DNA of 64,000 nucleotides from Opisthorchis felineus. Taxonomy: Eukaryota > Platyhelminthes > Trematoda > Opisthorchiida > Opisthorchiidae. The notes under the pieces were generated by a model. That model ran no database searches. It was not told where the DNA came from and saw only the letters and a program-made list of their open reading frames with translations. Every line of letters begins with the position of its first letter. Position 1 is the first letter of the stretch. Positions 36,790 through 49,264 of this stretch are shown here, piece by piece. Where the stretch lies: contig SJOL01007187.1 of NCBI GenBank assembly GCA_004794785.1, positions 557,356-621,355 of the forward strand, read 5' to 3'. The position numbers were made by a program, and so were the translations under genes.

Positions 36790-37475
36790 TGTACTTATCG
36801 GACACAGTTCATCTGGGTGTTAATATTTTACATCAGTCTGTCTTCCGACCACCGGAGGGATCAGCTTCGGGCGATTGCAAAATGCCCTCTTGCGGGATTC
36901 TTTCTTGTGGAAAGGTGAGCAGATTCAACCATATCGCACGCTTTCTGCAGTGAGGTGATGAATTTCATAAGTGTCCGTAGATTCGAAATCACCTTGATGA
37001 GGGCAAAATAGGTTTACCTATTTCGTCTGAAGTGAACGCACCGGCTAGTCAATACACTTGCGTAGCAGAGAGTGACATACAGGTGGAAAGTGATGAAAGT
37101 ATATCATTCGGCATTTACTGAATAGACGACAGGAGGTGATCACGTTTGGACTTCCACATCTAGTTCATGAAGAGATAGATTTGCTTCCATCTAGCTAGGT
37201 TCCAGTAAGATCCACCTCACAAGAAGGTCTATCAAGGAGACGTATTTCCATGTAACAAAGAAAACATGGTAACTGCTTGGGGCTCGACGCTTATAATACC
37301 GTGTTTCATTCTCAACTTCAGATATTTTTTTTACCTTCAGTCGATATCGCAGCCATGAAATAAGTCAGCGAATTCCACCGCTCACCTAGTCAAGGTCAAA
37401 TCGCAACCATGTCACATCGTAGTCACGACAAACATCAGGGTTCCCGTAGAACTTTGTGACAGATTCATGTCTGCT
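36790..37475. other. Stretch without a recognisable gene
   Basis: Nothing recognisable. Confidence 0.4.
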
Positions 37476-37479
37476 ACAG

Positions 37480-37965
37480 ACACCCATCTGAATCCGGAAC
37501 CTTTAACAGCCTCGGAGGTTTGTGACTGCATATGTTCTCTCAAGCGCCACCGAGCTCCTGATCCGGATGACCTCCCATCCCCGTTGTTCTAGGATGGGGG
37601 TGGAGTCCTCAACTAGCGCTTGTCCGATCTGCTTGCCTGAATCTGGAAAACTGGCGAGAATCGGCAATAGTGTCTATTCTCAAAAAAGAGACCCGTTGTA
37701 ACTACTGTAATCAGAAGGGGCTCAAATTAACTCCATTCGTAACAGGACACTTAGCCTCACTGGTTCTTTGTCGCCTTATAGTGGCCCGGTAGGGGTTGCG
37801 GTGACCAAATCTTCACACTCCGTCAGGTGCTAGAACAATACCATATGTACAAATAACCCACAATTTTAGTATTGCCAGCTTTCCAAGGCGTATTCGACTC
37901 GGTTGACCGACTTTTTCTCCTTTACACGCTTGCCTAGCAAGGAAAGCCTCGGAGGTATCCTCGGA
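37480..37965 (+). pseudogene. RTE-like LINE copy 3: RT fragment
   Basis: Translated pieces read NPEPLTASEVCDCICSLKRH, then, after frame changes, SILKKETRCNYCNQKGLKL, TPFVTGHLASLVLCRLI and PAFQGVFDSVDRLF. These cover the N-terminal fingers and palm of the RT. The DNA between about 37810 and 37930 is nearly identical to the reverse complement of 39290-39400 in copy 4; I count 4 differences in a 53-base stretch. So the two belong to the same young subfamily. It is truncated at both ends and contains stops. Confidence 0.8.
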
Positions 37966-38269
37966 ATGTATTTATTGAGTGTCGGAGGTATGGGCATTTC
38001 AGAATTATTGTCGTGTGCTAGCACCAAGTCCCTTCATCATCTACTTTTGTTGAAGATGAGGCTTTCAGATAAATTATCATTGTATGGCAGCGTGACATCA
38101 GAGTTTGAACGCCAGTGTTGTGCTGTCAACGATGATTACATGTACCCATCAACCGGTACGAACGCCCCAAGTGAGCGTGAAATTTTGGGACTTAGTGCTA
38201 GCGTACGACAATCATTCCGAAGTGCCTACACCTCCAAACACTCATTCAGGCAAGCTGGATAGAAACTGA

Positions 38270-40027
38270 CAACAAGAACGCCATTGACATCGGCTGGCAG
38301 CCATATCTTGCAGCGTCTCCAACTAGGCGCACTGAGGATCACGTGGTCCCCATCCTGGAAGGCGAGTAGCACCGACAGTACGCAAAAGTTTCGAGATCTC
38401 CTTCATACCCACCTGCCAGGTCAACGGTTGGCCACCTCTCTGCTTCCGCCACTCTGAATTGGGCATGGAGAACAGCACTCTCTTCGGCAAACGATGATTA
38501 GGCATACGCAACACGTGTCCCAACCAACGCAGCCTCTGGAGCTGGACACATTCTTCAATGGAAGTACCCACTGCACAACCGAAAACTCGCTTTCCAATTG
38601 CCTCGTTAAGGATTCGCTGACACCGACCTACACGAGCTATGGTCCTGAGACAACGACTGTCGAACACATGAAGACGTCTCAGTTCCGCTGCTCGAACAGG
38701 CCAAGTCTCATAGCCATACAACAGCAACCCGCCCTGCAGCTTGATACACACGTTCCTTGAGATTCAGGGATATACTGCTTTGACGCCATAGGTGTCTGAA
38801 ATTAGCAAACACGACCCGAGCCTTGCAGATTCGTGCATTGACCTCATCTGTCACACTACAATCAGAACTAACACAACTTCCCAGATACGTAAAACGCTCC
38901 ACAACTTCCAGTACCTCCCCCTGGATGCTAAGTGGCGTGTTCAGTGACTGCACGTCCACGAGCATGACCTTGCACTTTTTGGGTGCAAAGTGCACACCAA
39001 AGGACGGGATGACTTTGGTCAGTTCATCCAAAAACACCTGCGGCTTCTCGTCCTCTTCGAAGATAAGAATGATGTCATCTGCATATTCCAGATCGACAAG
39101 GTTATCGTTACAGACTACTTGAACACTGGGGTGTTGAGGACCTTCCAGCGTTCGTCTCATTATCTCATCCACCACGAAACTAAATAAGAGAGATTGGGCA
39201 CTCTCACACACCCGGAAGCGTGAGAGTGCAAAGGACTTATTATATTCACGAATCTCCGAGGTATTACTGGCCAGGTAAGGGTGTTGAGGAGAACAAGTCG
39301 GTCGACCGAGTCGAATGCGCCTTGGAAAGCCGGCAATATTAAAATTGTGGGTTGCTTGTACATATGGCGTTGTTCTAGCACTTGACTGAGAGGGAAGATT
39401 TCGTCGACGCCTCTTCTACCAGACCGGAATCCCGCTTGTTGTTTTCGAGTCAGTGTTTTACAGGTCACCATAAGGCGAAGAAGGGCAAGTGACGCCAAGA
39501 GTCTTGTTACGAATGGGGTTAATTTGAGCCCCTTGTGATTACAGCACTCACCACGGGCCTCTTTTTTGAGAATGGGCACTATCACCGACTCTCCCCAGTT
39601 TTCTGAGACAGTTTGCTTTTCTCAAACGCAGGCAAGCAGAGCAGACAAGCACTGGCTGAGGATTTTACTCCCCTCTTTGAACAATGAGGGTGGGAGGTCA
39701 TCCGAACCAGGAGCTCGGTGGCGCTTCAGAGAACATATGCAGTCAGAAACCTCCGAGACCGTAGATGTTTCCAGGGTTCTAAGTCAACTGTGAGCTCCAG
39801 AAGTGCGGCAGCTAGTGGCCACGATAACTGCTGTTCGAAATATTTGGCCCAACTGTCGAGGCGTTTTTCTATACTCAAGATGTTCACTCTATTCCGATCT
39901 TTGATGGTTAAGGTCATAGATGGCTTCCAGAGACCGGTTGTGCGGATCAACTGAAATAATCTCCGGACATTCCCGACTTTCTGGGCCTCTTCCATTTCCT
40001 TGGCTTTCCCTGTCCGCCGGACTTCAC
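38270..40027 (-). pseudogene. RTE-like LINE copy 4: reverse transcriptase, best preserved
   Basis: Reading down the minus strand, 39995-39726 gives the linker KVGNVRRLFQLIRTTG and AKYFEQQLSWP. Next, 39585-39160 gives PILKKEARGECCNHKGLKL, KQQAGFRSGRRGVDEI and PAFQGAFDSVDRLVLLNTL. Then 39211-38708 gives LLFSFVVDEIMRRTLEG, the catalytic LEYADDIILI and FTYLGSCVSSDCSVTDEVN. Finally 38751-38323 gives [33 protein letters not shown] and [12 protein letters not shown], followed by a stop and then the remainder of the family C-terminus. The breaks between these frames are frameshifts, so it is not translatable as one protein. The two catalytic Asp residues of YADD are intact. It lacks the endonuclease, being cut off at about 40027. 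Confidence 0.88.
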
Positions 40028-40029
40028 GG

Positions 40030-43000
40030 TTGTCTAGACACTACAGAATACAAAAGTTTAGTGATCCTGCAGCACCTGTAGCATTTTATGCCGATGTTGG
40101 TGTAGTCGTGATTTCACCATCTGAGGCTTTATTGTTCAACTGGATACCTGTAAACAGTCGACTCTATGCTGTCCACTTTCTGCTTCGATGAATGCTCACA
40201 CTAGTCGACATAATAAACTTTCTTTGTTTGTCGTGTCCCTTTATGCACCAAGGAAGTTTAACTCTAATTCGTTGAGAGGGACCTATCGACCACCCTCTTG
40301 TCCACCGTAAAAAGCTTGGATATACTCATGACAGCAGTGGATTTCAGTGCGCAGGTAGGATGCCTTACTTCATTAGGAGCATATCTTGATGGTCTTTTTA
40401 GTCTGAAAGCAAAACGCAGTGACAACGGTGAACGTCTTCTGCAACTTTGTACTGGTCACCGTTTGTATGTTAGCGATACTGGATAGTCATTGCGCTCTTG
40501 TGATATCTGGGTTCCCCAAACCCTTCTCGTAAAAATGACCACATCGCCATGCGTTGAAGATGGGTCCTTTCAGTCCCCGATTGCCGACTGTCCTAGAATA
40601 CACAGGTTGATTCAGATCACACTCTCGTTCGGCATTCTTTGAATTGTCCCGGTAAGCCCCAGAAGTGATCTCCCCATTTAGCAGTGGAAGAGTTTTGTGA
40701 GCCACATGTCAGGGAAATATCTCAAAGCCAACTATACAGTGTATTACAAGTGGCGTTCTAGGACGTCACTGGCCGTAACGGAGATGAGATGACGATGGCT
40801 ATACATGACAACTGGAACTCTGCTTGTGGTGCTTTCGAGGATGTACACAGCAGCCATTGGACCTCAGAAAAGTTACTGTCACTCTTTAGTACGACGCACT
40901 AGACTTCGCCGGGCTCAGAGATGAATTAAGCTAGAAGGTTGATTAGACGACAAATCCAACGCGACATGTTTGTGGAGAGTCGTGATGGAACTGGAAAGTT
41001 CAAGGACTAGAAGAAGCCAGTAGGTCTGGGAATGCACGGAAGCTGTTCTATCTAATACACAAATAGAGGACCTAAAGGGCCTTCCGTAAGTGAGTTAATC
41101 AAAGATAATATTGGAAACCTAATTTACGACAAATACCGCATTTAAACAACAGTTTAGTTGTCGCTCTACCCCTTTTCTTATGCCCTTCATTTAACTCGCT
41201 CATTTTGAGTCACAGTATGTACTTGAGATCCGCCCTCAAATGATGAAGTGCTAGTTAGTGCCTTTCTGGCTTCAAGAACTATCGGGTTGCTGGACGAGAT
41301 GAGCAGCCCCAGCGTTCCGCTTTCACCAAGAAGTCTGTATGTATTTGGGAAGAAAAACGTGTTCCAGATAACTGGGACCAATCGCTAGTAGTGCCCGTGT
41401 TCAAAAAATGTTTTAACCATATGGGTATAATTCTCCCGCCTGTTGCAATGCGGCTAGTGACTACACCTAAATTGTGACGCCTAACTTGAAACCCAAGACT
41501 GAGAGCATCAAGTAGGATTTCGACTTGACAGAGGGTGCACTGTTCATATCTTCAAGTTGCGTCAAATGCTTGAGTAGTGCCACACACGACGCCCACCATA
41601 AATCGTGGTTTTCTACTTTGAAGGAGGCTACAACTCGTTGGATAGACTAGTTCTTCTAAATAAGCTTTGCCCAGAAAGTGATACTCTTGAAGTTCGGAAC
41701 TATTCATCATACTCTGTATTCCCATGCCTCCGGCGGGGTTAGGGTTTAAAATGAACTGCGCGAAATCTTTCTCACAAACAATGCAGCTTGTCGGCGATAC
41801 CTCCTCTCTCCTTTTTTGTTAAACTTTGTCATCGACCTCACCGTGGAGTCTATACTCCGAGAGACCATGAATCTAGGTCCGTCATGTCTGGAGAAAGATT
41901 AACGAATTTGGAATATGCGAGCTACATCGTTTTGTTGTTTGACGATTATTTATTCGCGCAAAGTACTTTAACCAGAATATCGGAGGTGATCTAACAGTTC
42001 AGAATGCGTTTTGCACCTTTAATGTGCAAATGCTTAATTCAAGTTTCCCCTTATCTTCCTTTCCCTTCCCTTTCCTTTCCCTTTATCTGGAACTCCAGAT
42101 TGAAGATCTCCGTCACGAAGAGACTCGACCTCACAATGGTGTGACGGTGTGTCTACCTCCGTGACGCTTCGAGCTATGCTGGGGTTAGGGGATGGGGTGT
42201 CCACGCGACACTCAGAGTCCGCCATACCAGATTGGTCAATGGTTAGAGGTCTGACCAACACAGTCTCCTGGACTTCCATTTTGGGGGTTGGAAGATGTGT
42301 GGTGACTTGTCCTTTAAAGATTGTAATGTGCTTGCATTTCCCGCCAAACACCGCTTTTGAGCCAAAAGCGTTGGTAGAGGATCCTAATTGTCCTCCTGTC
42401 TAGGTCTAGGTGCCATGGCAATATTCCAGCCCATCTACCACCATGGTACCCACAACCAGCAACACTCCCATGCCATATCGGCCGCCCCATGGCTTCACCA
42501 GTCGGGTCGCTTTACTTGCTGCATATAATAGGGCCGGTAAGCGAAAACAGATTACTGCTGGCGCCTCCCTTCTTTCTCTTTCACATGCTTTTTCTTCCCC
42601 CTCCCCCAACCTATTAAAAAATCCCTCCCTGCAGGCCCATCCGTTAGGACTGACAACCGTAAGGTTGTCAGTGGTGAACACTGATATTATGCTGTCGATG
42701 ATGATCATTGCTGACCATGCCAGCTGCTTGTATTGTATAGCAGGTGAAGTGAATACCCGGATTGCGAAGGCTTGGACAGCGTTCGCCGTCTTGCAACGAA
42801 TTTTGTTGAGGCTAACGGGCTATATGTACAAGGTGATTGTAAGAACGGCCTTAATTTATTGTTCTGAGACCTCAATCCTCCAATCCGAAGACCTTAGGCA
42901 TCTTCAAACTTTCGACAACAAGAGTTAGCTGACTGCAGCGAAGTGGTGCGTAAGGAGGCACTTGGTAACTAATCCGAATCGTTAGGGCAGCAGACCACAT

Positions 43001-43545
43001 TTACCAGGTTGAGGTTGTTTGGGCATGTATAAAGTGCACCAAAGCATCGCCTACTAAGAAAACGCTGTTTCACGGCGAGAAGTTGACGGGAGACATCACA
43101 AAGTGGCGCGAAGGTGACTACCGTCAAACAGAATGCTCCGGGGCCTTAGCGTCTTCCGGGTTGGCATCATCGGGATCCTTCTTGCACGTGATCGAAAACC
43201 CTGCACCAGATCCCAGTGAAGTGAATGATGTCATTTCGTTAGCCGGACTATCTGGCTAAAGTTCGCATGTCGTTGGGTGCTGGGCTTATGTCAAGTAAGG
43301 TTTGCAAGTGACGCCGTCAGTCCCCGTGATAGCGCTTCACTTCGGCATGATGTTCAGGTGTGTTTACTTTAATTCTGTCCAAAAGTGTAGGCACCTTATC
43401 CTTGGTCATTTTCATCAAGACCATAGGGTACTAAATCTCTCCCCTCCCCTTTTCTTTCCACCCTTCGCTGAGGCCTTCTTCCCTCATGGCAGTTAGGCGC
43501 CAGTATGCAGTACTGATACATTGCAGTCAATGATGATGGTGACGA
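40030..43545 (+). pseudogene. RTE-like LINE copy 5: near-full-length, endonuclease plus RT, interrupted
   Basis: The endonuclease begins at about 40050 with VGVVVISPSEALLFNWIPVN and, in another frame, SLFVVSLYAP. It continues near 40320-40480 with VDFSAQVGCL and SDNGERLLQLCTGHRLYV, the core of an apurinic-type endonuclease. The RT follows: PDNWDQSLVVPVFKKC near 41360, EHQVGFR near 41485, FLLNFVIDL-type sequence near 41810, and LEYASYIVLL near 41910, where YADD has become YASY, removing both catalytic Asp. About 42035-42715 is unrelated sequence. RT resumes at 42745 with GEVNTRIAKAWTAFAVLQ and LRHLQTFDN. The 3' UTR ends near 43545 with ATGATGGTGATG-like sequence. Many stops and shifts show that it is dead. 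Confidence 0.82.
42035..42715. repeat. Foreign segment inside LINE copy 5
   Basis: RT homology stops after the position equivalent to FAPxKCK and resumes at GEVNTRIAKA, with about 40 expected residues missing. The intervening 0.68 kb has a different texture. It has a pyrimidine tract at about 42052-42085 (CTTCC and CCTTT units), GC-rich middle sequence, and a perfect 10-bp stem at 42649-42658 with 42663-42672 around a GTAA loop. It may be an insertion with loss of target, or a replacement. No family is recognised. Confidence 0.5.
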
Positions 43546-43550
43546 TAGTG

Positions 43551-43570
43551 ATCATAAACATGTTTATGAT
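43551..43570. repeat. Perfect 20-bp palindrome
   Basis: ATCATAAACATGTTTATGAT is its own reverse complement. It lies directly after the ATG-rich tail of LINE copy 5, so it may simply be derived from a tail repeat. Confidence 0.9.
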
Positions 43571-44672
43571 TATGAGGGCGACCGAGTTGACACGTTCGTT
43601 TCAGATGCCACTCTGGACTTTGCTAAAGCTGAAACATGGGAAAACTGCTAGTTAAACTGCTAAAACAAGGGATTGGCACGCCAGCGGAGGACTTGAACGA
43701 TCTGTAACGTCACTCAACGACTGGTGAGTCTGACGGTTTTATGTTCATCATTATTTTTTTTACTAAGTCCATGTTCTGATTCCATCGGAGCCATATTCTA
43801 CGCTAGATTGACTCAATTTTGCTCATCTATACAGTTTTGGTAAGTGGATGTGTAATGCACAGTTGGGAGGTCTTTGGCTCTGGGCAGTATTCATGGGTTG
43901 GGTTCTCACTTAGTTCAGTGGATTCACATTCATTGTGCTCAGACACTTTTGGGCACATGAGACTGTACGGAGAGCTCTCCAAAATCTTTCCTACAAGCAG
44001 TGGTGTCGAAAAAGGATATCCTCTCTCACCATTTTTGTTTAATTCCGTCTCTGATGAAGTAATGGGGCGAAATCCAATAGGTCTTCAAAACCCCGTCGTT
44101 CAGATCTCTTCGATAGAGAAGCTTGTATACCGAAAATATGAAGACAACATTGTCCTAATTTCTGAAAAACAACTGAAAGCGCATGCAAAGTTCGAGAAAT
44201 TTATCAAGATAATCTAGTCCTTCGGCATAAGCCTCGCGTCCAAAAAGTGCAAAATTATGCCGTGGCGCGTACAATCTTTGAACATGATTCTGAGAATTCA
44301 AGAGGTGACACCGAAGGTTGTGGAACACTATATGTATCCGGAAGCTGCATTAGCTCTCACGGTAGTGTGACAGACGAAGTAAACGGACGAATCTCGAAGG
44401 CCAGAATTGCCTGTGTCAAGTTGCGCCACTTGTGTCATCAACAAGGCATACCACTAGGTCTCAAATAACACATTATCAGACTACAGTGCGGGCTATATTG
44501 TTGTGCGGCTACGACACTTGGCCACTTCGGGCGGAGGACCTGAGATATCTTCAGGTCTTTGACCACTGATATCTCAGAACTATAACTGGAATCGGTTGGG
44601 ATCAGCGAATTAGGTATGAGGTGACTCGGAAACGCGCCTTTGGTGAAGCAGAGGGTACTTCCTCCAAAGAAT

Positions 44673-44859
44673 AGATAATCGTTCAGCTGCAGCCCCCTTT
44701 TGGTGCCTAGCTGCCATGCCACCAGAAGGAAGCACGAGGGCTGGGATACTGTCAGGTTGTCCAAGCCTAGACAGGGGAAGTCGAGAGGCTGAGGTCAGGT
44801 TCGAACCAAGGACCTTTCGGTCAGTAAATTCGCGCTCTAACAACTGAGCCATCTCGCCC
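44673..44859 (-). repeat. tRNA-derived SINE, copy 1, with target-site duplication
   Basis: On the minus strand the head contains TGGCTCAGTTG (A box, about 44851-44841) and GGTTCGAACCT (B box near 44807-44798). A body including GTCTAGGCTTGG and a tail ending ACGATTATCTATT follow. It is bordered by CCAAAGAAT at 44664-44672 and 44860-44868, a 9-bp duplication made from the host LINE. The LINE reading GTSSKECIQHCKLRWLGY becomes continuous if the SINE and one copy of the duplication are removed. Confidence 0.9.
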
Positions 44860-45312
44860 CCAAAGAATGCATCCAGCATTGCAAGCTAAGATGGCTGGGC
44901 TATGTTCTATACATGTCGAGTTGTGCCTGCCGAGATGGGTGCTATTTCCCGCGCCTAATTCGGATTGGCGGAACCCTAGAGATGGACAGAATATGACATG
45001 GCAGAAAAGAATAATGGATGTTAGGAGAAGTTTGAATGCTGTTCGCCTTCCAGGATGCGGTCCACTTGACCCTCTCTATGCTTAGCTGGAGACATTGAAC
45101 GATATATGGTGACTAACGGATGTCAGTGGCATTCATGATTCACTTCCTATCCAGACTGTCTGACTGACTGTTAGGGGTGTAGGCAACTTGGATGTTTGCG
45201 GTAGGCTAGCCCTAGGTCCTCTTCTCTACCCGCTTTTCTTCTTTCTATTCGAATAAATTGACATGGTTGTAAGGCAGTGAAGCACCACTGTTTTCAGCTG
45301 GTGTTGCTGTAA

Positions 45313-45333
45313 ATGATGATGATGATGATAATG
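45313..45333. repeat. ATG trinucleotide tail of LINE copy 6
   Basis: Five to six consecutive ATG units followed by ATAATG. The position immediately after the LINE 3' UTR makes it the element's own tail. Confidence 0.8.
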
Positions 45334-45344
45334 ACCGGTGATAA

Positions 45345-48300
45345 AAACTGGGAATTAAGTAAGAGTCATTGCGGTGGCTAGTCTTCACACAGAGCGATGT
45401 ATGGGGAATGTCAATGTACCATCTACGGGTTATCTACTCTTTAGATTTAACGAAACTAGTTTGAGAGGCAGCTGAGTTACTGGGGAATTATGAGGTAGTT
45501 TTAGTTGCTGTCGTATCCAGCGGGGTGTAATCCCTCCGAGTCAAGCTCTGAGGTTTGCATCTACACGTAAAATCAATCAAACAGCAAGTTTTTTTAATCC
45601 TCTTACAGTACTCCACTCCTCAAGGAAACCCATCACCTTCGAGGGGAAGGCGAGAAAGTACGGAAGACATTTTCTGACTGACTTTCTTCCCAAGAGCAAG
45701 AAAAGATCTTATTGTACCTAGGAGGTCAGCTGCCAGAACAGCTGCTTATTACGAGCAGTCAAACAGGCAGTCGATAAAACGGTTTAAACATGGGTGGAAA
45801 TTCCGCCCCGTAGCAGTCGCTATTGACACATTCGTGGTGTGCACTACCCGACCATTGGGTGCCCCATTACTGTCGAATTGGTCTCGAATTTCTTCCACTC
45901 AACGAGTCATCGGATTACGATGTATGCGTATGCGTTTGAGTGCTATCGACATTCTTCAACTACTGAGCTGCAGTGCGGGACAGTATCGTGGGTCACAGAA
46001 GCATCAAACCAGTAATCTTTCGAGTCCCGAGTTACTCTGTGCCTACTCTCGGCCGTGTTACCTGTTTAGGGCTAGTCCAATTTGCCTGATACCAACGGCT
46101 TTCGTTTGCTTATTTTGTAATGTCTCGTTCGCACGGCTGCGGTTCTGGTCTTGGAACCGGATTTACTGATGGACCAGTATTGTACATCTTTTATCTCATA
46201 TGTACAGCCGATCCAGTATCCCACCACATCGGCGAACTCTTCCTGACTGGGCTGGACCTAACTTAGCCGATAACTAGACTGCACTGCTCAACCAATTACA
46301 CTTACATATCTCTTGAAATATTCGCTTCACATCTTTAGAAATACACTTGTATGGTTGCAGTAACCGTTGTAGGATGGACTACAAACAGCTACTAGTTGTG
46401 GGAATAGGATGTGATGCACAAACCGCAGTCAGAGTAACGCGTCACGAGACGACATCGCAATCTGCCAGTAACCGTAATAATGCGGTTGAAGGTCTAATGA
46501 ACAAACATGCGACTATTCTATGGTACACAATCAAAGATGAGTGTGGGCAATGGTCATTCAGTCATCAATGTCCGTTTATTTTCGTGAGCAGTGCACTTAG
46601 AACAACCAGAACATTTCAAACAATCAATGATCAGTTGACGCCAGAACCAGTTAGATGAACCAATCACTGTCAAGCATATCTAAATAAATCAGTGCTGAGT
46701 TTAGCACGGTGGTTAATAGGATAGCAAAGTAATAAAAACCCACTGCTTTCTCATAATAAATTGAGAGTTCTTTGGAGCTAACTGGTTCTTCTTTTCTAAT
46801 ATCCGGGATCCCAGTCTCGTGTCAGAGGAAAGTTCTCGATGTACTGCGCTGAATGAAATGGGTCCTCTGAAGGGTAGACCATCTGAAATACCCCAAGATT
46901 TTTACTAAATCAAGACTGCTGGCAAGTGGTTGCCGTAGTGACAGCTTCAAAGAAGGCGAGGTTTCTGTGTTCCAGTAAGCGTTGGGAGGCATTACGAACG
47001 ATCATCACCACTGATATTTAACCCAACGTAAGATCTCAGAGATTCACTGATTAGGACAATTCAGTGGAACTGTGAAACGCTTCCAATTCTTTCATCGAGA
47101 CGAACAGTCTGAAGAACCCACCGATCAAAACTGCCTTGCGCTGAAAAGCATGGTAAAATATTGCAACTTGTGCGAACGCGCGAGGCCTAGCCAGATAAGG
47201 GATAAAACAACCCCATGAATTTAAGATGAGGTCATCATGAAGAGACTTTTGAAAAACCACCGGCTAATTCTGGACCAATACATCATTGTGTGCCTCATTG
47301 AGGCCGCGGCTGCGAAGTCTGACTCCCCGTGATTATAACACGTACTTAACTGCTGTTGAACGGAGGCACACTGGCAAGTGTGGCTGCTGCAGGACAACGC
47401 ACATGAAGATCAGGGATGAGTTCAGCCTAGGCTAAGAAGTGTGAAATGGGTCACGGACGAAACCGAATGGAAAGTTCAGATGACCTTGACGGATCCGTGT
47501 AATGATGAGTTGTACGAGTTAGATGAGTTGAAGCAGGTTTGACCCCAGTTTTTGAGCTTCAGTTTTTCATCGGATGAATTTTACTACTTTCAATCTTTCA
47601 GCACTTTTAACAATTGCACTTCCTTCTTTCCATTCAAACTTGGACTGAGAGAGTCAACTTAGCATTTACAGATACCACGATTCCCATAGTTTTCTTATCT
47701 GCAAGAGGAGTCCCATTGGCTTTGCAAAATGCAGTAAAGTCCAAGCCTGAGGGTCTCGTGCATTTGCGAGTAACAGCAAGGATAGACGACCCAACAAATC
47801 TGATTTACCAAAATGCAACAAGGTTAAAAGGGTGAGGGTCAATCCAGCTGTGTATTGAACCCAAGCTAGTAAATGTCGCCCCATTACGAGGATCTTACTG
47901 AAACCCCATCCTAGATAACTTTAAAACGGAGCGAAGTTCATTACAAGGCTGAATCTGTCATAAGCATTTTGGCAAATAAAATTTGAATACCAGGTTACGT
48001 TTAATTAGTAAACTTCGACACACAGTTGGGTAATCTTGTTCACCACGCCTATCCACTGAACTCAAAATATCCAGCGAAACCTTCCAGAAGAGCCGCATTC
48101 AACCCACTGACAAACTAACACTTGATAAGTTCCTTGTGTACGGCAACAGCATACAAGAACATGACAGAAATCTGGCTATCTCACGGGGTATGATCGAAGC
48201 TGAACTCGGACGATGGCTGTCCAGTCAGAAAAGACTGTTTCAGTCAGTACTGCGGCCAAGTCAGTGGAGGCAATTCAAATGAACAACTGTTGATTGATGT

Positions 48301-49250
48301 GAGCCACGGTAGAATCACTTAGATGGACCAGTAACAATCAAGCGAATTCGAACAACTTGTTATAACGACGGCCAACAAGACTGGTATTATACTAGTAAAA
48401 GCCCAATGCTCTTCCTTAGTATATCGAGATTTCCCATGAGTAGGCTGAGGCTTTTGGTTGGCTGATTTCCAGGATAACAGCACTGGTATAGCAGGTCATT
48501 GCCGTTTGAAAACTGAGAAAAGTATGAGAAAGTTCAAAGTGAAATGCTACGCGGTGGCTCTACATGTTTCCACAAAGTTGCCATGATTCAAGCCAACCTG
48601 AGAACAGTCGAGATGGTAACCATTTCACTGGAGCACTCAAAGTCCAACAGCCCTGCTCAATAATGGGGCTAGTCAGGGTTTCGCCATGTCTGAGTCAAGT
48701 TCGCACCGTCACTCGGAGGACCAACGCCTATGGACTTAGCTCAATAAGGATGACCGCCACATACTTTATCGGGTTGGTTTGTTGCTACCATGTGGGGAGA
48801 TACGATTATGTGGTACGACTAAGAGGGGCCTGGTAACCTTGGTTGGTGTGGCCAAGTGGAACAAATGTTGAACATGTGTTGGTGTTCACTAGGGAGCGTA
48901 AATTTAAAAGTACACAGTGCCTAGATCAACATGAAAAGGCCTGAGTGATGCGGTGCTGCGAGATACCCAAATGCCTACGCGGGATTGGCAGATTATATAT
49001 ACTTTTTGGTGACTAGCGCAATTATATCCGTACACGTTCGTCAGTCAATCTTGTTTCTTCGGTCCCAGAAAACTTGCATTCCACACCGAATTCAGCCCTG
49101 TGAAAACTGTCCGTCTCTCCAGCTATTCAAAGGCATCCAATGGCTTGACTACTATTGACAGGCTGATCCGAATCGGATGACAATCGTTCAGTTTAGTCAA
49201 GGGATTATGCAAGGTAATGCTTACTCTAGTGACTCGCACAGAAGCTGAAC
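45345..49250. other. Long stretch without a recognisable gene
   Basis: I recognise no family here. Reading frames such as 45834-46169, 46347-46658 and 47614-47835 are uninterrupted but lack motifs and are no longer than chance predicts. Confidence 0.4.
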
Positions 49251-49264
49251 GTTCTAGTCACAGT

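Larger units (their letters stand above)
43925..45340 (+). pseudogene. RTE-like LINE copy 6: RT palm to 3' tail
   Basis: Starting near 43950 the frame reads RLYGELSKIFPTSSGVEKGY and PLSPFLFNSVSDEVMG. The catalytic box follows as YRKYEDNIVLI, with YADD decayed to YEDN. From 44217 stops appear, but the order is kept: FGISLASKKCKIM, SVTDEVNGRISKARIA, then CIQHCKLRWLGYVL near 44870, NPRDGQNMTWQKRIMDVRR and LPGCGPLDPLYA. A SINE interrupts it at 44673-44859. The element ends in ATGATGATGATGATAATG at 45313-45333, the ATG-type tail expected of RTE-clade LINEs. It is 5' truncated and not functional. Confidence 0.85.

Noticed and set aside
37480..40027. A single LINE with a 5' inversion (twin priming) made of copies 3 and 4
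   Set aside because: The two pieces cover the same part of the RT instead of complementary parts, so they are two separate copies.
42410..42928. A 172-codon plus-strand reading frame as an independent gene
   Set aside because: Its second half is the C-terminal RT region of LINE copy 5, and its first half is the foreign segment. It is a chance fusion.
44610..44879. An 89-codon minus-strand protein
   Set aside because: It is the SINE read through in one frame, with LINE sequence at both ends.
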